Of a stretch of 64,000 nt of DNA, positions 13,701 to 26,400 are shown one piece after another. The notes under the pieces are model-generated. The model ran no database searches and had not been told where the DNA came from. It worked only from the letters and a program-made list of their open reading frames with translations. The first letter of the stretch is position 1. Every line of letters starts with the position of its first letter. This DNA is from Triatoma infestans (taxonomy: Eukaryota; Arthropoda; Insecta; Hemiptera; Reduviidae): the NCBI GenBank assembly GCA_011037195.1, contig JAAEAF010008974.1, positions 1 to 64,000 on the forward strand, read 5' to 3'. The position numbers and the translations under genes were made by a program.

Positions 13701-16213
13701 ATCTTAAGACAAAGCCTTAGATAAAAATTCATAAATCAGAAATGGGACTACTGAATCTTTTCGTGCTCTATGTATTATCTCAAAAATACCTTCACCGAAT
13801 GCTGAATTACTTATTACGCTAACTACACATCCAAGTATTAGCCTATTACCTTCATGCGAAAAATCTTTCGGGGAAATTTTTTATAGGGATGTTCTAATGG
13901 GAGCCGTGAAGGCTTCTCTCTAGTAACTTATACGTTAAAAACTTTTTCCCCCTAAAATCCATATTTTCCGAATTATTTTTTAGAAATAAAACAGTTGGTT
14001 TGAACCATTCCGTAACTTTCTCTTACCGCTACACTCAAGTTTAAGCGACTAATTTTCTATACTCCTCATTTTTGTTTTTCTTAGCAAATATGGCTTTAGT
14101 ACTGTTTCATAATTAATTCAGTCTTCCTCATAACACTCAAAAAATTAAATTATATTTATATTACTCTGCATCTTATTCAATGAATGATAATGATCTTTTT
14201 AAAATCAAGTATTTAACTGTAATGTTTCATATATAAATTGTTTTGTAAAAAAGACCTTTTAAAACGACGCATGTCTGGAGATGAGAAGTGCCTCACAAAG
14301 AGAGGATCCAGATGGGCATATTAAATCTAAAATATATTACATACAATTCAATACTTACAGAATGTAGTGACTTGTCCTAACATTCCATCACTGTTGATGG
14401 TTATTAATTTTGATGGAGAACCGCTTATAGCTAGATATTTACTACCATAAGCACTGAAAGCTTCTACTTTAAATGCATTTATTCTTGTAATTTTAGCATA
14501 TTCTTTATATCTACAGTTCTTACTGCAATGTGTTTTGTATATGTATAATGTGAGGCCCTTTGTGTCCGACTAAATGAGAGATATACATTACTATTTATGG
14601 ATTATAATTTTTACATTAGTAAATAGAAGTCATTTTGATAATATTCTAAACAGTTTAGGAATCATTTTAAGCTTTCTTTTATTTTTAATTAAATATATAG
14701 TTAAGATTTGAAAAGAAAATTTAAAAAATTATTACCTGAACGGTGGCAATAATTCTAGCAAGGTCCGTGACTAGTATTGCAATTGAAGTAGTATACTTTT
14801 CTAATGGAAGTCTCTCCAGAAACCTGAATCTCATAATGAAATGTAATATATGCTAGTAATTAATAATAAATAACAATTTATAAAGTAATATTTATACCAT
14901 ATATGAGGACTACTTTGATCGAATGTATAGCCATATATCTTCAGGGAACAGTCTTCCTCATAACACTCAAAAAATGAAATTATATTAATATTACTCTCCT
15001 GTTCCAAATGAATAATATCTCTTATTACAAATTCATGAGTCCATTTGGTTACTAACTCCTAGCAAAAAGAAAAAATATAAAAAATAAAGGAAGTAAAATG
15101 TGTTGCGCGTAAAAAATATGCCTTTAATTTTTCAACTTATACAATTACATACGAGCTTAAAATTGTTTATCCTGTACCACTGGACTGAATTTGAAGGTGG
15201 TTGCATGGCAATTATTATATAAGCCTCGAATCTCTTCTGTTTATTTGACCATGCTTTAAATGTAATCGTGCTACTAATATCTCCATTTAAATCTAAAGAA
15301 AATTAATTTAATTGAAATAAATTTGAACTTTACACATTTGAATCATATTCGATCTTTAGAAAGAGGGAAGAAGACACTTCTAAGGAAAGACAAGGCAAAA
15401 AAACTAACTAGACGACATGTTTTAAATTATTGGAAAAATAAAACTGACAGGGAAAAAAAGTAGTTTTTAATTTGTTGAAAAATTTGTTGTTTGTTCGGAA
15501 CCATAGAAATTATCATATTGTGCAATAATAAAAAAATTACCTATAGGCAGTTCATGTATTTGAAACAAACCATTTTTTCTTCTGTACAAGGATATTAAAG
15601 TTATTCCTTGTTTTCTTTCACCTATTAAATAAATTTCTCCACCAGCCGATACTGTCTGCCATTTTCTAACTCCTTTACTTGTAAAGAACTGTGAAGCATT
15701 ACGGTCTTGTATAAATTCATCCACATATAGCTCTAAAAAACTCTCTTCTATTACAACATTTTATTAATTTCGAAGAAATTAATATATTTTTAAAAGTAAT
15801 CATTTATTACCTTCTCTTATTGAAAAAATGTCTTCACTGTACATCGGGTGCAATATTTGATTTGGGTACCCATTTTGTTCCCACTCCTAAAAGAATTATA
15901 ATATTATTATATATTTATAACGATAATAAATGTAAATTAAATTCATTTTAACTATCCCTGAATATCGACTTAATATTTTACAAAATAGTTTTAACACATT
16001 GATTTGGAAAAATTATGTAAATTTCATAATGTGAGAAGAGAAGCAATGGACTTTTATCTAAGATATTAATCTTTAAATATGCTATATTCTCAAATATTTC
16101 GAAATAATTTCATAAATTGTATTGAAAATTTGTTTTGTACATACCAAACTTGCTTCATTGCCAAAGAGAACTAAGGATAAAAGTAAGAATTTTGCTTCCA
16201 CCTTTAGATACAT
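9928..16213 (-). CDS. Secreted EAR/beta-propeller-like repeat protein
   Basis: An 11-exon model of 591 aa that I spliced by hand; every junction keeps frame. Exons are 16145-16213, 15811-15886, 15541-15732, 15153-15292, 14898-15058, 14736-14823, 14359-14569, 12911-13090, 12606-12805, 11766-12019 and 9928-10132. The start ATG at 16213 begins a hydrophobic signal peptide (core FLLLSLVLFG), so the product should enter the secretory pathway. Repeated blocks of the form hydrophobic-x-F-x-S-x-G-x-x-W or FKVEAFSAYGSKYLAI recall EAR (epilepsy-associated) repeats of the LGI/TSPEAR type, which fold as a beta-propeller. The C-terminal 150 residues lose this pattern and are charged and possibly helical. 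Paired cysteines fit an extracellular protein. Family membership is an inference from pattern, not a match I can name; an extra exon in the 10133-11765 intron cannot be excluded. Confidence 0.6.
10140..10852. mobile_element. Rep1 repeat element, copy 2
   Basis: It starts with AAAAATCTGGTATAAAACAC and TTTCTCTTACTCC and ends with GGAGTAAGAGGAAA, which is the inverse of the head. It carries about two degenerate internal subunits, a (CA)n run near 10700 and the TTTGCTAAAAACCA tail. It lies in the last intron of the EAR-like gene, directly beside the splice acceptor of exon 11. Confidence 0.7.
14118..14190 (-). pseudogene. Decayed duplicate of EAR-gene exon 5
   Basis: About 55 bases here nearly repeat the exon 5 segment at 14948-15003: both read CAGTCTTCCTCATAACACTC and continue with few changes. 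The copy lies in the intron between exons 7 and 8. In the exon 5 frame it carries a stop (ATT TAA TTT), so it is a dead pseudo-exon left by a partial duplication. Confidence 0.7.
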
Positions 16214-19200
16214 TTTATTCAAAAATTGAATTTATTATTTAATGAAACATGTATAAGTCACTACTATTATGTTTATATTAACCATGAACTTGCAAATGAA
16301 GAGTTCTGTTATCTTAGTAATTCTTAAGTTTTGTTATTGAACTTTCGACTTGTTTTTTTAACTTTCTTCCTGAGGAAGACCACCACAACAACTTAAGCAA
16401 AGGTTAAACTTCAATAAATTTAGGTGTTTGTCTTCTATTATTCCAGTGAAGCGAAAAATATGGTAATTCATAAATTTTTCCTTTTAGAATTATTTCCAAA
16501 TTTTAAAAATAGTAATAAAAAGTAAATCTCCCACCAACTACTTCTTTAGGCAATTTTTGTTAAAGAAATAACTTCTATATAAGTGTTAGATAGTAACATT
16601 CTTGAAGTTATAGTAAAATAAAGTTAAAATAACATTTAATACTTTTATTAAATGAAGGAATTAGCATTCGCGTTAAGCTGGACTCGAAATGCTTCATTAT
16701 TCAAAAGCTTCGTCCTGTCTAGGTGTAGATTCATTCTTATAATTGTGAATTTGATAATATATATATGTTCTATAAATAAATAAAAAAGCTTTATTTAAAG
16801 AAAAAATATTAACCAAAGATATACTTTTTATGTTACAAATATTACCAATTAAGTTCTGTCAATTTTTTTAAGCAAAAAACTATTTCTTAAATAGAAATAC
16901 TGAAGCAATAGCCTCAATTACAGAAATTATTACTGGCAGAAGGTAAACTATCTTTGCATTTTTAGATGTTAGTGCATAAGTGTAGCATATTTATTTTCCC
17001 ATATTATTGCTTGTGGTCAATTCATAGTCCACCAAGTAATAGTGATTATTCCCACTTATTTTTTAGACTATGGCGAATAGTAAGTGGGACTGATCCAGCT
17101 TCCATGATTGATTCCTAATTCATAATATTCAGTGTCAAGAATAATTTAGCATTTATCATTTTTATGTTGGTGATAATAAATAATTAGATATTTTTATAAA
17201 TTGAAAGAAATTAGAAAAGATAACCATTCTTGAATAGTGTCCGGCTATCATTAAAAAAAATTGCCGTTATTATAATAACATTTACCAGACATTTTTTAAT
17301 GAGTTCCCTCAAACTTTTCAAAGTTAAAATGAACGCTATCAATTATATAATAATTGATAAATAAATATTAAATAAATTATAAAAATAGTAGGGAATTATG
17401 AAATGTTGCAAAATATAAAATGACAAATATTGTATATCTCAAAAACCAAAAATTTATTAATTAAAAACTAGTATTGCCATATTTGTTGCTGTTCGCTAAA
17501 TGATACTTTTATTTACATATACAATTTCCATCATTATAAAACAATATAAGAATGTTTTCATTATAAGGTAATTAAAAGAAATTACCTTAAAAATAAATTA
17601 TATTAATCAATTACAGATAATATAAATTTATTGCATATTAATGAAATGTTTTTACTTTATTTAAATATTAAAAAAATCCCACTGTGAATTAAACAAAATT
17701 CTTAAAGCATAATTTTTTATTAACAAATAACGACTTAAATAAAATTACAGGACGAAGTATTCTGATTATACAATTCTTATCAGAATATCATTTGTGTGAG
17801 GCGTTTGATCATCAAAAATTTTTGTAATTAATTGAAACAGTAATGACAAACAAAAAATGCTTTAGAGAAAAAAAAACATAAAGTGACACTATAACATCTG
17901 TATGACAGTATTTTTACATAATTTGAATAGACATTATTTATTAATAGTGAACAGAAATTAATAAATCTACTTTTCTTATTTTTTTTTTTTTTTAATAAAT
18001 AATTATATGCACTTTATTGACATATATACAATTTTGTTTTTACCTACTTTAAGCCACCTTACAAAAATACAATTATACCAAATATATATATATATTATAT
18101 ATTTACGTGTATAAATATATTCAAAGTGGGGTTTATTATAATAAGTAGGAAAGAAAAGATTTTTCAAAAGCTTCTAATACTCTCAAAAGAATTATATACC
18201 CAAGATTTTTCTTTTTTTATAAACTTAAAATTTTATAAATAGTAATCATAGTAACAATAAAAGCAACATTATTTACATTACGCAACATTTTAATTTTTAT
18301 ATTTTCAAAATTACCATTAGGTGATAAATATAAATTATACAAATTTATTAAATGTGTAATAATATTAAATAATAATATTTGAACTGTAAACTTGGTAACT
18401 ACAGTTAAACGTTAGAAACAAATTCCTTCTGAATTTTTTTTTTGTCATTAAACAAAAAATTAAAAAAAAAAAGTACTGAGAATTAGTAGAACAATTCATC
18501 TCATTTCTCACAGTTCTCTGAAAATAGTAATCGGGGAATTTATTGAATAATATTATTGTTTTTTTTACTCTTTTGTTTAAAAAAAAGTCATCCTACTTGG
18601 TTTGGCTATTTCTGGAAATTCATGGCAAATTTCGATTTTAGTATTTATACTTTTTATACAACGATCTGATGCCAAATTAATTGTTTAGTTAATAATAACA
18701 AATTTCATAAATTCAAGTAATTCATTGCAGAAGAATTCAAGAAAATGAAATGAATAACATCGATAAGTAAAGAGAAAGTAATTTATATTAAAAAAAAAAA
18801 TGTAGATTTGACGAAAATCTGTGATGATTAAAAAAAAGTGAAAGAAATCGTAGAGTAAGAAGGCTCTTCGGAAAATAGGGAGCAAATTTTGAAATTTTCC
18901 CTCAAAAACTTAGAGCAACTCTAAACAAGATAACATTCTTTGATTAAAAGGAAAAACGCCTTAGAAATATTGTATCTATGGGAGAATGGAACTAACTAAT
19001 GGAACAAGGAGAACAAACAAATATTTATGGGCTAAAGTTTATTTCAGAGTAGGGAACACTAATGTAATAAGAGAAATCTAGATGGAGAACTAGGCACATA
19101 ATGAAATGAGCAGACTCTAACTCAGCGGAATAGCTGGTGTAACAAATGATGCTGCTATCTTACTATTTCCAATTAGAAACAGTAGAACAAATCACTGCGC

Positions 19201-20300
19201 ATGGAAACAAAATTCACTTAGAATAAATAGACTGGATGTAATATTAAAAGTGTACTTCTTGGATTACTATGCAGAACTACAATTCATAGCCACAGTTTGT
19301 AGCAATTATTATTAACTCCAACAAGCAGTCTAAACTAGTCTATCCATTTCTTTCAAAGATCTTGGCATATTTCGAATTTTCCCAGTTAAACAAGATGCTC
19401 AAACAATTATACATACTTAATTGCAATTACTTGGATTTAGTTGTGACAAACTACAGCTCACTATCACACATACACAATTCCATTTACAAACACTGACACC
19501 TAAGAGAGCCACAATAGATTTTTTTTTTTTTTTTTTTTAGATTGCAGTGAATTCACACTCATTCGTATTTACACCATAGTTATATAACTTACTTTTAAAT
19601 TTTAAACTGAGTAAAAAAAAAAGGAAGAAATGAAAGATGCAATCATTAATAATTAAAATTAAGTCATCAATCGTTGTATTTTTGATTGTCACCTATATTA
19701 TTCATGAAAACATTCGAAAAATAACTCTGAAAAATCACTGTATACTATGTATAATTTTAACTATAATTTATTATCTGTTAAATGATAAAAGATCATTATT
19801 AAAAATTTATTTTATTTAAACTTTTAGTATTAAACGATTCAGAAATATTATTCCAAATATAAATACAATTCCTTTTTCAAAAACTTAAGTCATTTTATCA
19901 ACAATTAGTTATTTTAAATATTTATAAAGAAAAGGAATTAATCTATATTTTTGCTTTTTTTTTAGTAAATTTGAATAATAGACACTGTATAATATCGCAC
20001 TTTTTGGCAAATTTTCCAAAAGAATAAATTATCCTAGATGACTTTATTATATGTAAGAACTAATAGAAGATGACACTTAGTGTACAAATAAATAAACGCC
20101 ACTGTAAATTATAGAAGTAAAAATAAAAAAACTGAACAAATATTTTGTGAAGTGTATAATAAAAATAAAAGAGTCCCATATTCTGAGAAAACCCAAGCAA
20201 ATATCCTACTTTATAAAAACAACAAAACATTAAAACTGGCCAATTAAATATTTAAACAATAACTTTCTTTTTTTTTTTAATTTAATCCGTAGCACTTAAT
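16214..20300. other. Gene-free region between EAR gene and USF
   Basis: This holds the upstream region of the EAR-like gene (near 16214-16700) and, towards 20300-20497, the 3' untranslated part of USF. A TTTATT at about 20303, an AATAAA on the minus strand, could be its poly(A) signal. A motif CTTCCTGAGGAAGAC at 16366 resembles the repeat at 22.9-23.7 kb. The rest is A/T runs and short spurious frames. Confidence 0.5.
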
Positions 20301-20497
20301 ATTTATTTTCCTTTTTCTTTTGATATAAACTATTATAATACATAGGAATATCCGATATATACATTTAGACCATAAACAAATTGAGTCCACCCTTGTTGTA
20401 ACAAGTACTATGTACAAATAATGTTTATAGTACATAGATATAAATATAGGACGGAGTGGCGATGTTGCTATTGCTGTTTTGAAGCATTAAACAGAGA

Positions 20498-23400
20498 CTA
20501 GACAATCGTTACACCATTCTGTCTAAGCAGTGCACGTAACTTATCATTTTCTGATTTTAGATGATCACATTTTTGTACCAATGTATCTACTTCTACTAAT
20601 AGTTGTTCATTTTCTTTAGCATATGCCATTAACCTCTGGTTACTCTCACGTAATTCTGTTATATAATCACATGCCTTGGCCAATATTCCTCCTTTGCTCT
20701 GTAAAATAGTACATCGTTTATTATTTATTTTTACTCAACGTGTGAAAGCATTATATAAAAAAAGTTACTAAAATTTTCAATCATATAATGAAAACTGAGT
20801 CTTAAGCAAATTTACTTGAAAGAATAATTGCCTAATTATAATTTCCTTGACTATAAGAGGACTATTGCGATCGTTGAAATATATGTTTTGAGATCTCGTG
20901 ATTATGGAAAAAATGTTTTTAGCAAAGGATCTCTGTGTGTGTGGTTTGAGTTTTGTTTTTGACTTAACAAAATATAAAAAACGAGAAATCGCAGGAAACT
21001 CAAATTTTGGTAATCGATTAGGTAACTCATCGATCTGATACGAAGATTTCGGTCCAAATCTGCAAAGTGTGACTTTAATGAATATGTTTTCCATTTTTCG
21101 GGATTTTCTCAATGGCTCCAATGATTATTACTTACAACACAAAATATTATCGACTTTATATGATATATTTTTCCGGGAAAATTTATTTTTGGGGGATTAT
21201 GGGGGAAAATGCGTTGGAATTCCGAGTTTGAAGAAAGTCAGTTTACTGTAAGTACCACTTTCAGAACTGTTTTCTAAGAGTTTCCATATTTTTCGAGAAC
21301 GACTCCGAAGTTTTTTTTTTTTAACGTAATAAAGTAAATGCAAATATATAATACTTTACTAATATAAACAATAGTTATGTTTGGCAGTTTAATCAAACAA
21401 ACAAAAAATTAGAATAGAATATTTTTATTGCTCCAAAGATACATATCTTTATGGCAAGGGTGAGGAATATACAGAATTGGACAATGTAACAGTCAACAAA
21501 TTGAACAAAACTTCTAAATAATATAAAAATACTGCTTTGCAAAATGCACAACTTGGTGCAAAGCCATAGAGAACAAATTGTATATTTGCCTGTTCCTTAC
21601 ATAAAAGCGTTCTATTAACAAATATAATGTAAATACAACTAATTTTCTCCAAATTTAAATTATAGAACAAACATTCCATCGCTTCCTCCTCGTTTATAGA
21701 GGCAGAAATCTGGAAAGGTATTTCAATCTTACATCAATAAATTTTTTACAATGAAACAAGAAGTGATAAATATTATCAGATTCCTTTAGCGGACATAAGG
21801 AGTATTGCTTATTGGGCCAAAAATAATAACGTTTAAGGTCCAAAAAAACTGATGGAAATTTTTTATTAAATTGCCTTAGCTGGGAAATAACTCTGAGTTT
21901 ATTGATATGACATGAATAATGAAGATATTCTTCACCAAACTTCAGACTGCTACACACACGATAGTGTGTGTTCCCTCTATTGAAGGAAGAATTCAATAAT
22001 GACTCAATGTCTCTACTAGCCAATCTCATTTCGAATGTTTCTATGAGTTTTATGATATATTAATTGAGAGACATCATTATTATGCAACAAATAATCCCCA
22101 CCAACACATTGGAAATAATATTTCAACTGACAAAACCAGTTAAAAGGTAAATTAAATTTAGCAAGCAAGCTCAACCAGTATGAAATATACCACCTTAGGT
22201 AAACAATCATTATCCATATTCTATGTGGTAATTAACCAATCCATCATTCTGGTAAAATTTTCACAATTTGGTGTAACTCGAGGTAAAAAAAGGACAGACT
22301 ACAGAAACTTTAACTGGCATTTTTCTAAAATATATAGTACTCAGCAGCCCACGTTTCCCCTAAATAAAAAAGTACACTCACTACTAAAGCATTGAATAAT
22401 ACAACTTTTGCTGACCACGAATTTGATTTGCTTCTCCTAAAAATATTCAAAACCGCAGCACTGGCAATACTGAATTTAGCTACTGAAGCGTCACTAGCTT
22501 TAAGAAACTTACCGATATGTGAAAGAGTTATTTCCAAGAAAACGATAGTGTTTGTATACTCTATTTTCTGATTATTGTAGTATAGATTTTTTAATTTACT
22601 ATCTCTGGATCCTCTTTGAAAAGGCACGACAAATGTTTTGTCAGTATTGACTGATAGGCCATTGACGTCACAGTACTCATTGAAGGTCTTCAACTGTAAT
22701 TGGGCATCACTGCGGGTGGACGATAACAAAACAAGTAAAATCGGGTCGTCAGCAAGTAAAATCATTGGCAAATCCCTTGAAGAAGTAATACTATGCCTGG
22801 GCAAGCTCTCTCTTTAAAAAACGTTATAATATTAGATATATATAAAGAGAATAAAATCGGCTTAAAACCTCTCCCTGCAGCACACCGTCCGTAAACAAGC
22901 ATCAAATTTGTTCACTGGGGCCAAGAAAAAACTTATGTCTTTAAAAGTTTATTCAACCTTTGGGATACCTTTGCTGGCCTTCCTCAGGAACTACATCATC
23001 AAAACAAAGATAAGTACAGAAAGCTGCATAATAAAAACTAGAACGTAAACAATATTTTTGTTTGGCTGTTGTTATTAAGCAAAAATTAGTTGGCTGGGGC
23101 CAAAGAAAGGATTTTTTTATTTTTAAAAAAGTTCCTTGTTTGGCCCCAGCCAACTAATTTTTGCTTGTTTAAAAACTAGAACATTTAACGATTAAAAAGT
23201 TACGATCCTGTTAAGGAAGACCTTTTTAGTAATCATTAAATGTTTTAGTTTTTATTATGCAATTTTCTGTATTTCTCTTTGTTTTGTGTAATGTTATGGT
23301 GTGATGATGTGTATTTGTAGTAAGTAGCACGAGCGGTTTCGTATTTGGGCTTGTAAGTATGCAAGTTTTAAAGAGAATGAAGTATTAATAACAATTAAGA

Positions 23401-26400
23401 AATCACACTGTTTTTCAAAAGATATATTCTCTAAGAGAAATTAAGTACTTTGAATATCACAATAAATTTTATTTTAATCTACCAGTGTGTTCTTAATTAT
23501 TCTTATTACTTCTATCTCCAACTTACAAGCCCTTTTCACTAAAACGCTCGTGCTACACAACCAGTTACTACAAATACACATCATCACCCATAACATTACA
23601 TTTGCTTGTGTAGTTCCTGAGGAAGGTCAACTTGGTTGACCTAAATGTAAAAAATTTTTAAAGATAAACAGTTTTTACTTTGGCTCCAGCCAACTAATTT
23701 TTTGCTAATATAATACTTTACTTTTATTTGAAACATTTGTCTGCAAAAATTTATTTTAGTATGTTCTAGGGAACAATGTAGCTACTTTAAATTGCCAATG
23801 TAAGCTTACTGAGGGGATTGATCGATACGATGTAAATATCAAATATTTAGTAATTTTTATTGTTCTACTGCACTAAAAAATGTGTAAACCAAATATAATA
23901 AAAAAATTGAAGACAATTTTTCAACTATTAGATTCGGAAAACTGCTTTAAGAGAAAGTCGTCCCTGTGTTTCACAACAGATTTTTTTAATAATTACACGG
24001 AACGAGACTACTGGGACAATAGATTTTTGATGAAGTACAAATAGTCATCAGCACGCTGCGATTGTATGTCATATTTCTTCAGACATTTCAATGTCAGCCG
24101 CTAGCTGATTGTAGATTTCCAATTTTATTAGCTTTCGCTCGAAAAATTTTATGCAAATCAATAACAGCAAATATTTTTTATAATAAATTTACACAGTTTA
24201 CAATTTATGGAGTTAAATCCAATAGGAAGGAAGGGATTAGCTTAGTGGTAGAGCTGGACTCCCACGCAGAGGTCCCGGGTTCAATAGCATTCTCCCCCTT
24301 AAGATTTTTCTTCCTAAGTGCTCTACAGTTCACTGACCAGTGATGAACAGTGTTGTCTGTAAAGACAGAACACTGTCCGGAGGCCGGTAGTTCACTAAGA
24401 AGGATCTCGGTGCTAATGACCATAGACATATTGACGCGGCTTAAATAAACAAAAAAAAAAATCAAATACGATTTGCAAGAAATAATGGTATTGGCTAAGG
24501 CAATAAAAGTAACTATAGTGTGAAACACTGAAATGCCTTTCTCTAATTGTAATTCTTAAAGATCTAATAAATTCATTTTCTTCTATGTTGGATATTCAAT
24601 AAATTGTTTACTCCGAAAAAATGGAGAAGATCCATAAAGGTATACTCGTAGTTGAGATATGGAGCTTTTCTAATAGTCAATAAAGCTCTGAAAGCACTAG
24701 CAAAACTCTGTTGATATTCAAAGCTAGAAGAATGAAAAAGATGTCTTAATTATCTCGTTCAAGATACAACGGTTAGACACAACAGATTTTCTTTTACTAT
24801 GTTTCCCCCACTTCAGTTAACTATTTTCCTTCAAACTTGGGATTCTTACAACAAATTTAATTGCTCTTAATACATCTGAACAAATTCTGAATGATAAAAA
24901 ATGATGCTTATTAATTTATATGTGTATTTTCGCAGTTATTTTCGTTTCGTGATCAGCAGCATTTTTTATTTACAAGAGTAATACAAAAATTATTAACCAA
25001 TTTTACAACAAAATATCCGTAGAATTCATAGATTTACATGATTATGATAATTTAGAAGGAATATCTAACGCAGTAAAAAATTTTTCTTCCGACCAAATTG
25101 AAGAATTTTAAAAACAATTAGTTTGCCAGTCTTAATACAATTCCACTGAAACCCTATTATATTTTATAACACTATAAAACAAATTCACAAATGTAAATAT
25201 TTACCTGTGATTCAAATGTTCCTTTAACAGATTCTTGTTTACATTCAGGAATGATCTTTCCTAGCTTCACTATCCAAGAATTTATCTTGTCCCTTCTTCT
25301 TCTCTCCACTTCATTATGTGTGGCTCGTCTCTTATCATCCCTCTGATAAACAATTTCCATTATATTCTACATCATTTAAAAATGAACACCATGCGAATAG
25401 TTTGGTACAGACCGTTATTGTGGGCCTTGCATTATCATCCAATTTGGGTACAAATGTTTTCTGAGCTGTAGAACCAAGAGGAAACACTTCGTGGGGAGTT
25501 CCTATCACATATATACCTAGAACAAGGTAGCAGTCATACTTATATTCTAGAGCATTTGTACCAAGAAACTTCTAAAGCTTGATCTAAACTCCTAGCATCT
25601 TATAAATGCACTTTTGAATCTCATTCTATTCTCTAAAACAAGCATGACGTTCACACTACTTTGATCGGTTTCATAGAATATATGTTTAATATTCCTTCTG
25701 AACGTTTCTCCAACTTACGGAACAAACAGTCCACCTATACCTTGCTGCCACCTACACTTTCCTGAAGCGTCACTACTTCCATATTTTCCACCGGGTTGAA
25801 TGCATCAAAATTCTCTGCTAAACAATGTTTAATCACCAAAATATAGCAGATTTCTATCGAATCTTAAACATTGTACTTCTTTCAATTAAGGATTTGTAAA
25901 TGTTTCATTTTATAAAAGCCCTCGACTAAATTAAGGCAATATACGGTTTCCCTAGTTTACCAACTAAGTGGTGAGAACTTATAACTACAAAATCAATAGA
26001 AATTAGGTACTGTACCATAAAAACAATTATCAATTCATCAGGAGTACCTTTTGTAGGAGGATATAGTACGCTGCGACCATCAACGTGGAACTTCTCAATC
26101 TACAGTAACCCCTTCCAACTCTATTTCTCTAAGAAATTTCAAGATCTTGGATTTCTAGGAGGATATCTCTTCCACCAATACCCGTTACCCGGCTTCTACA
26201 TCTTCTGTGGATGATAGCTTCTGAATATCCGTCAGGAGTTATATTGATGAGATACAAAGAATTTAGGTGCTGTAACGTTCTAGGTCCAGCTTCTTCAGCA
26301 TATGCTCCCTGAGTCTTAATGCTTCGAGAGAGAACTGTCAACATATGATGCCTTTTTTTTGTTCAGACTGTTCAACCTCAGAACTTTTGTAGCCTTAGGA

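Noticed and set aside
16360..16440. CTGAGGAAGACCACC ... AAAGG as another hammerhead
   Set aside because: GAAA is absent and no helix II can be drawn; at best it is a worn relative of the 22.9-kb repeat.
25360..25380. Start of USF at an ATG just before the bHLH exon
   Set aside because: The ATG lies in the intron; the acceptor at 25343-25344 and upstream exons in phase show it is read-through only.
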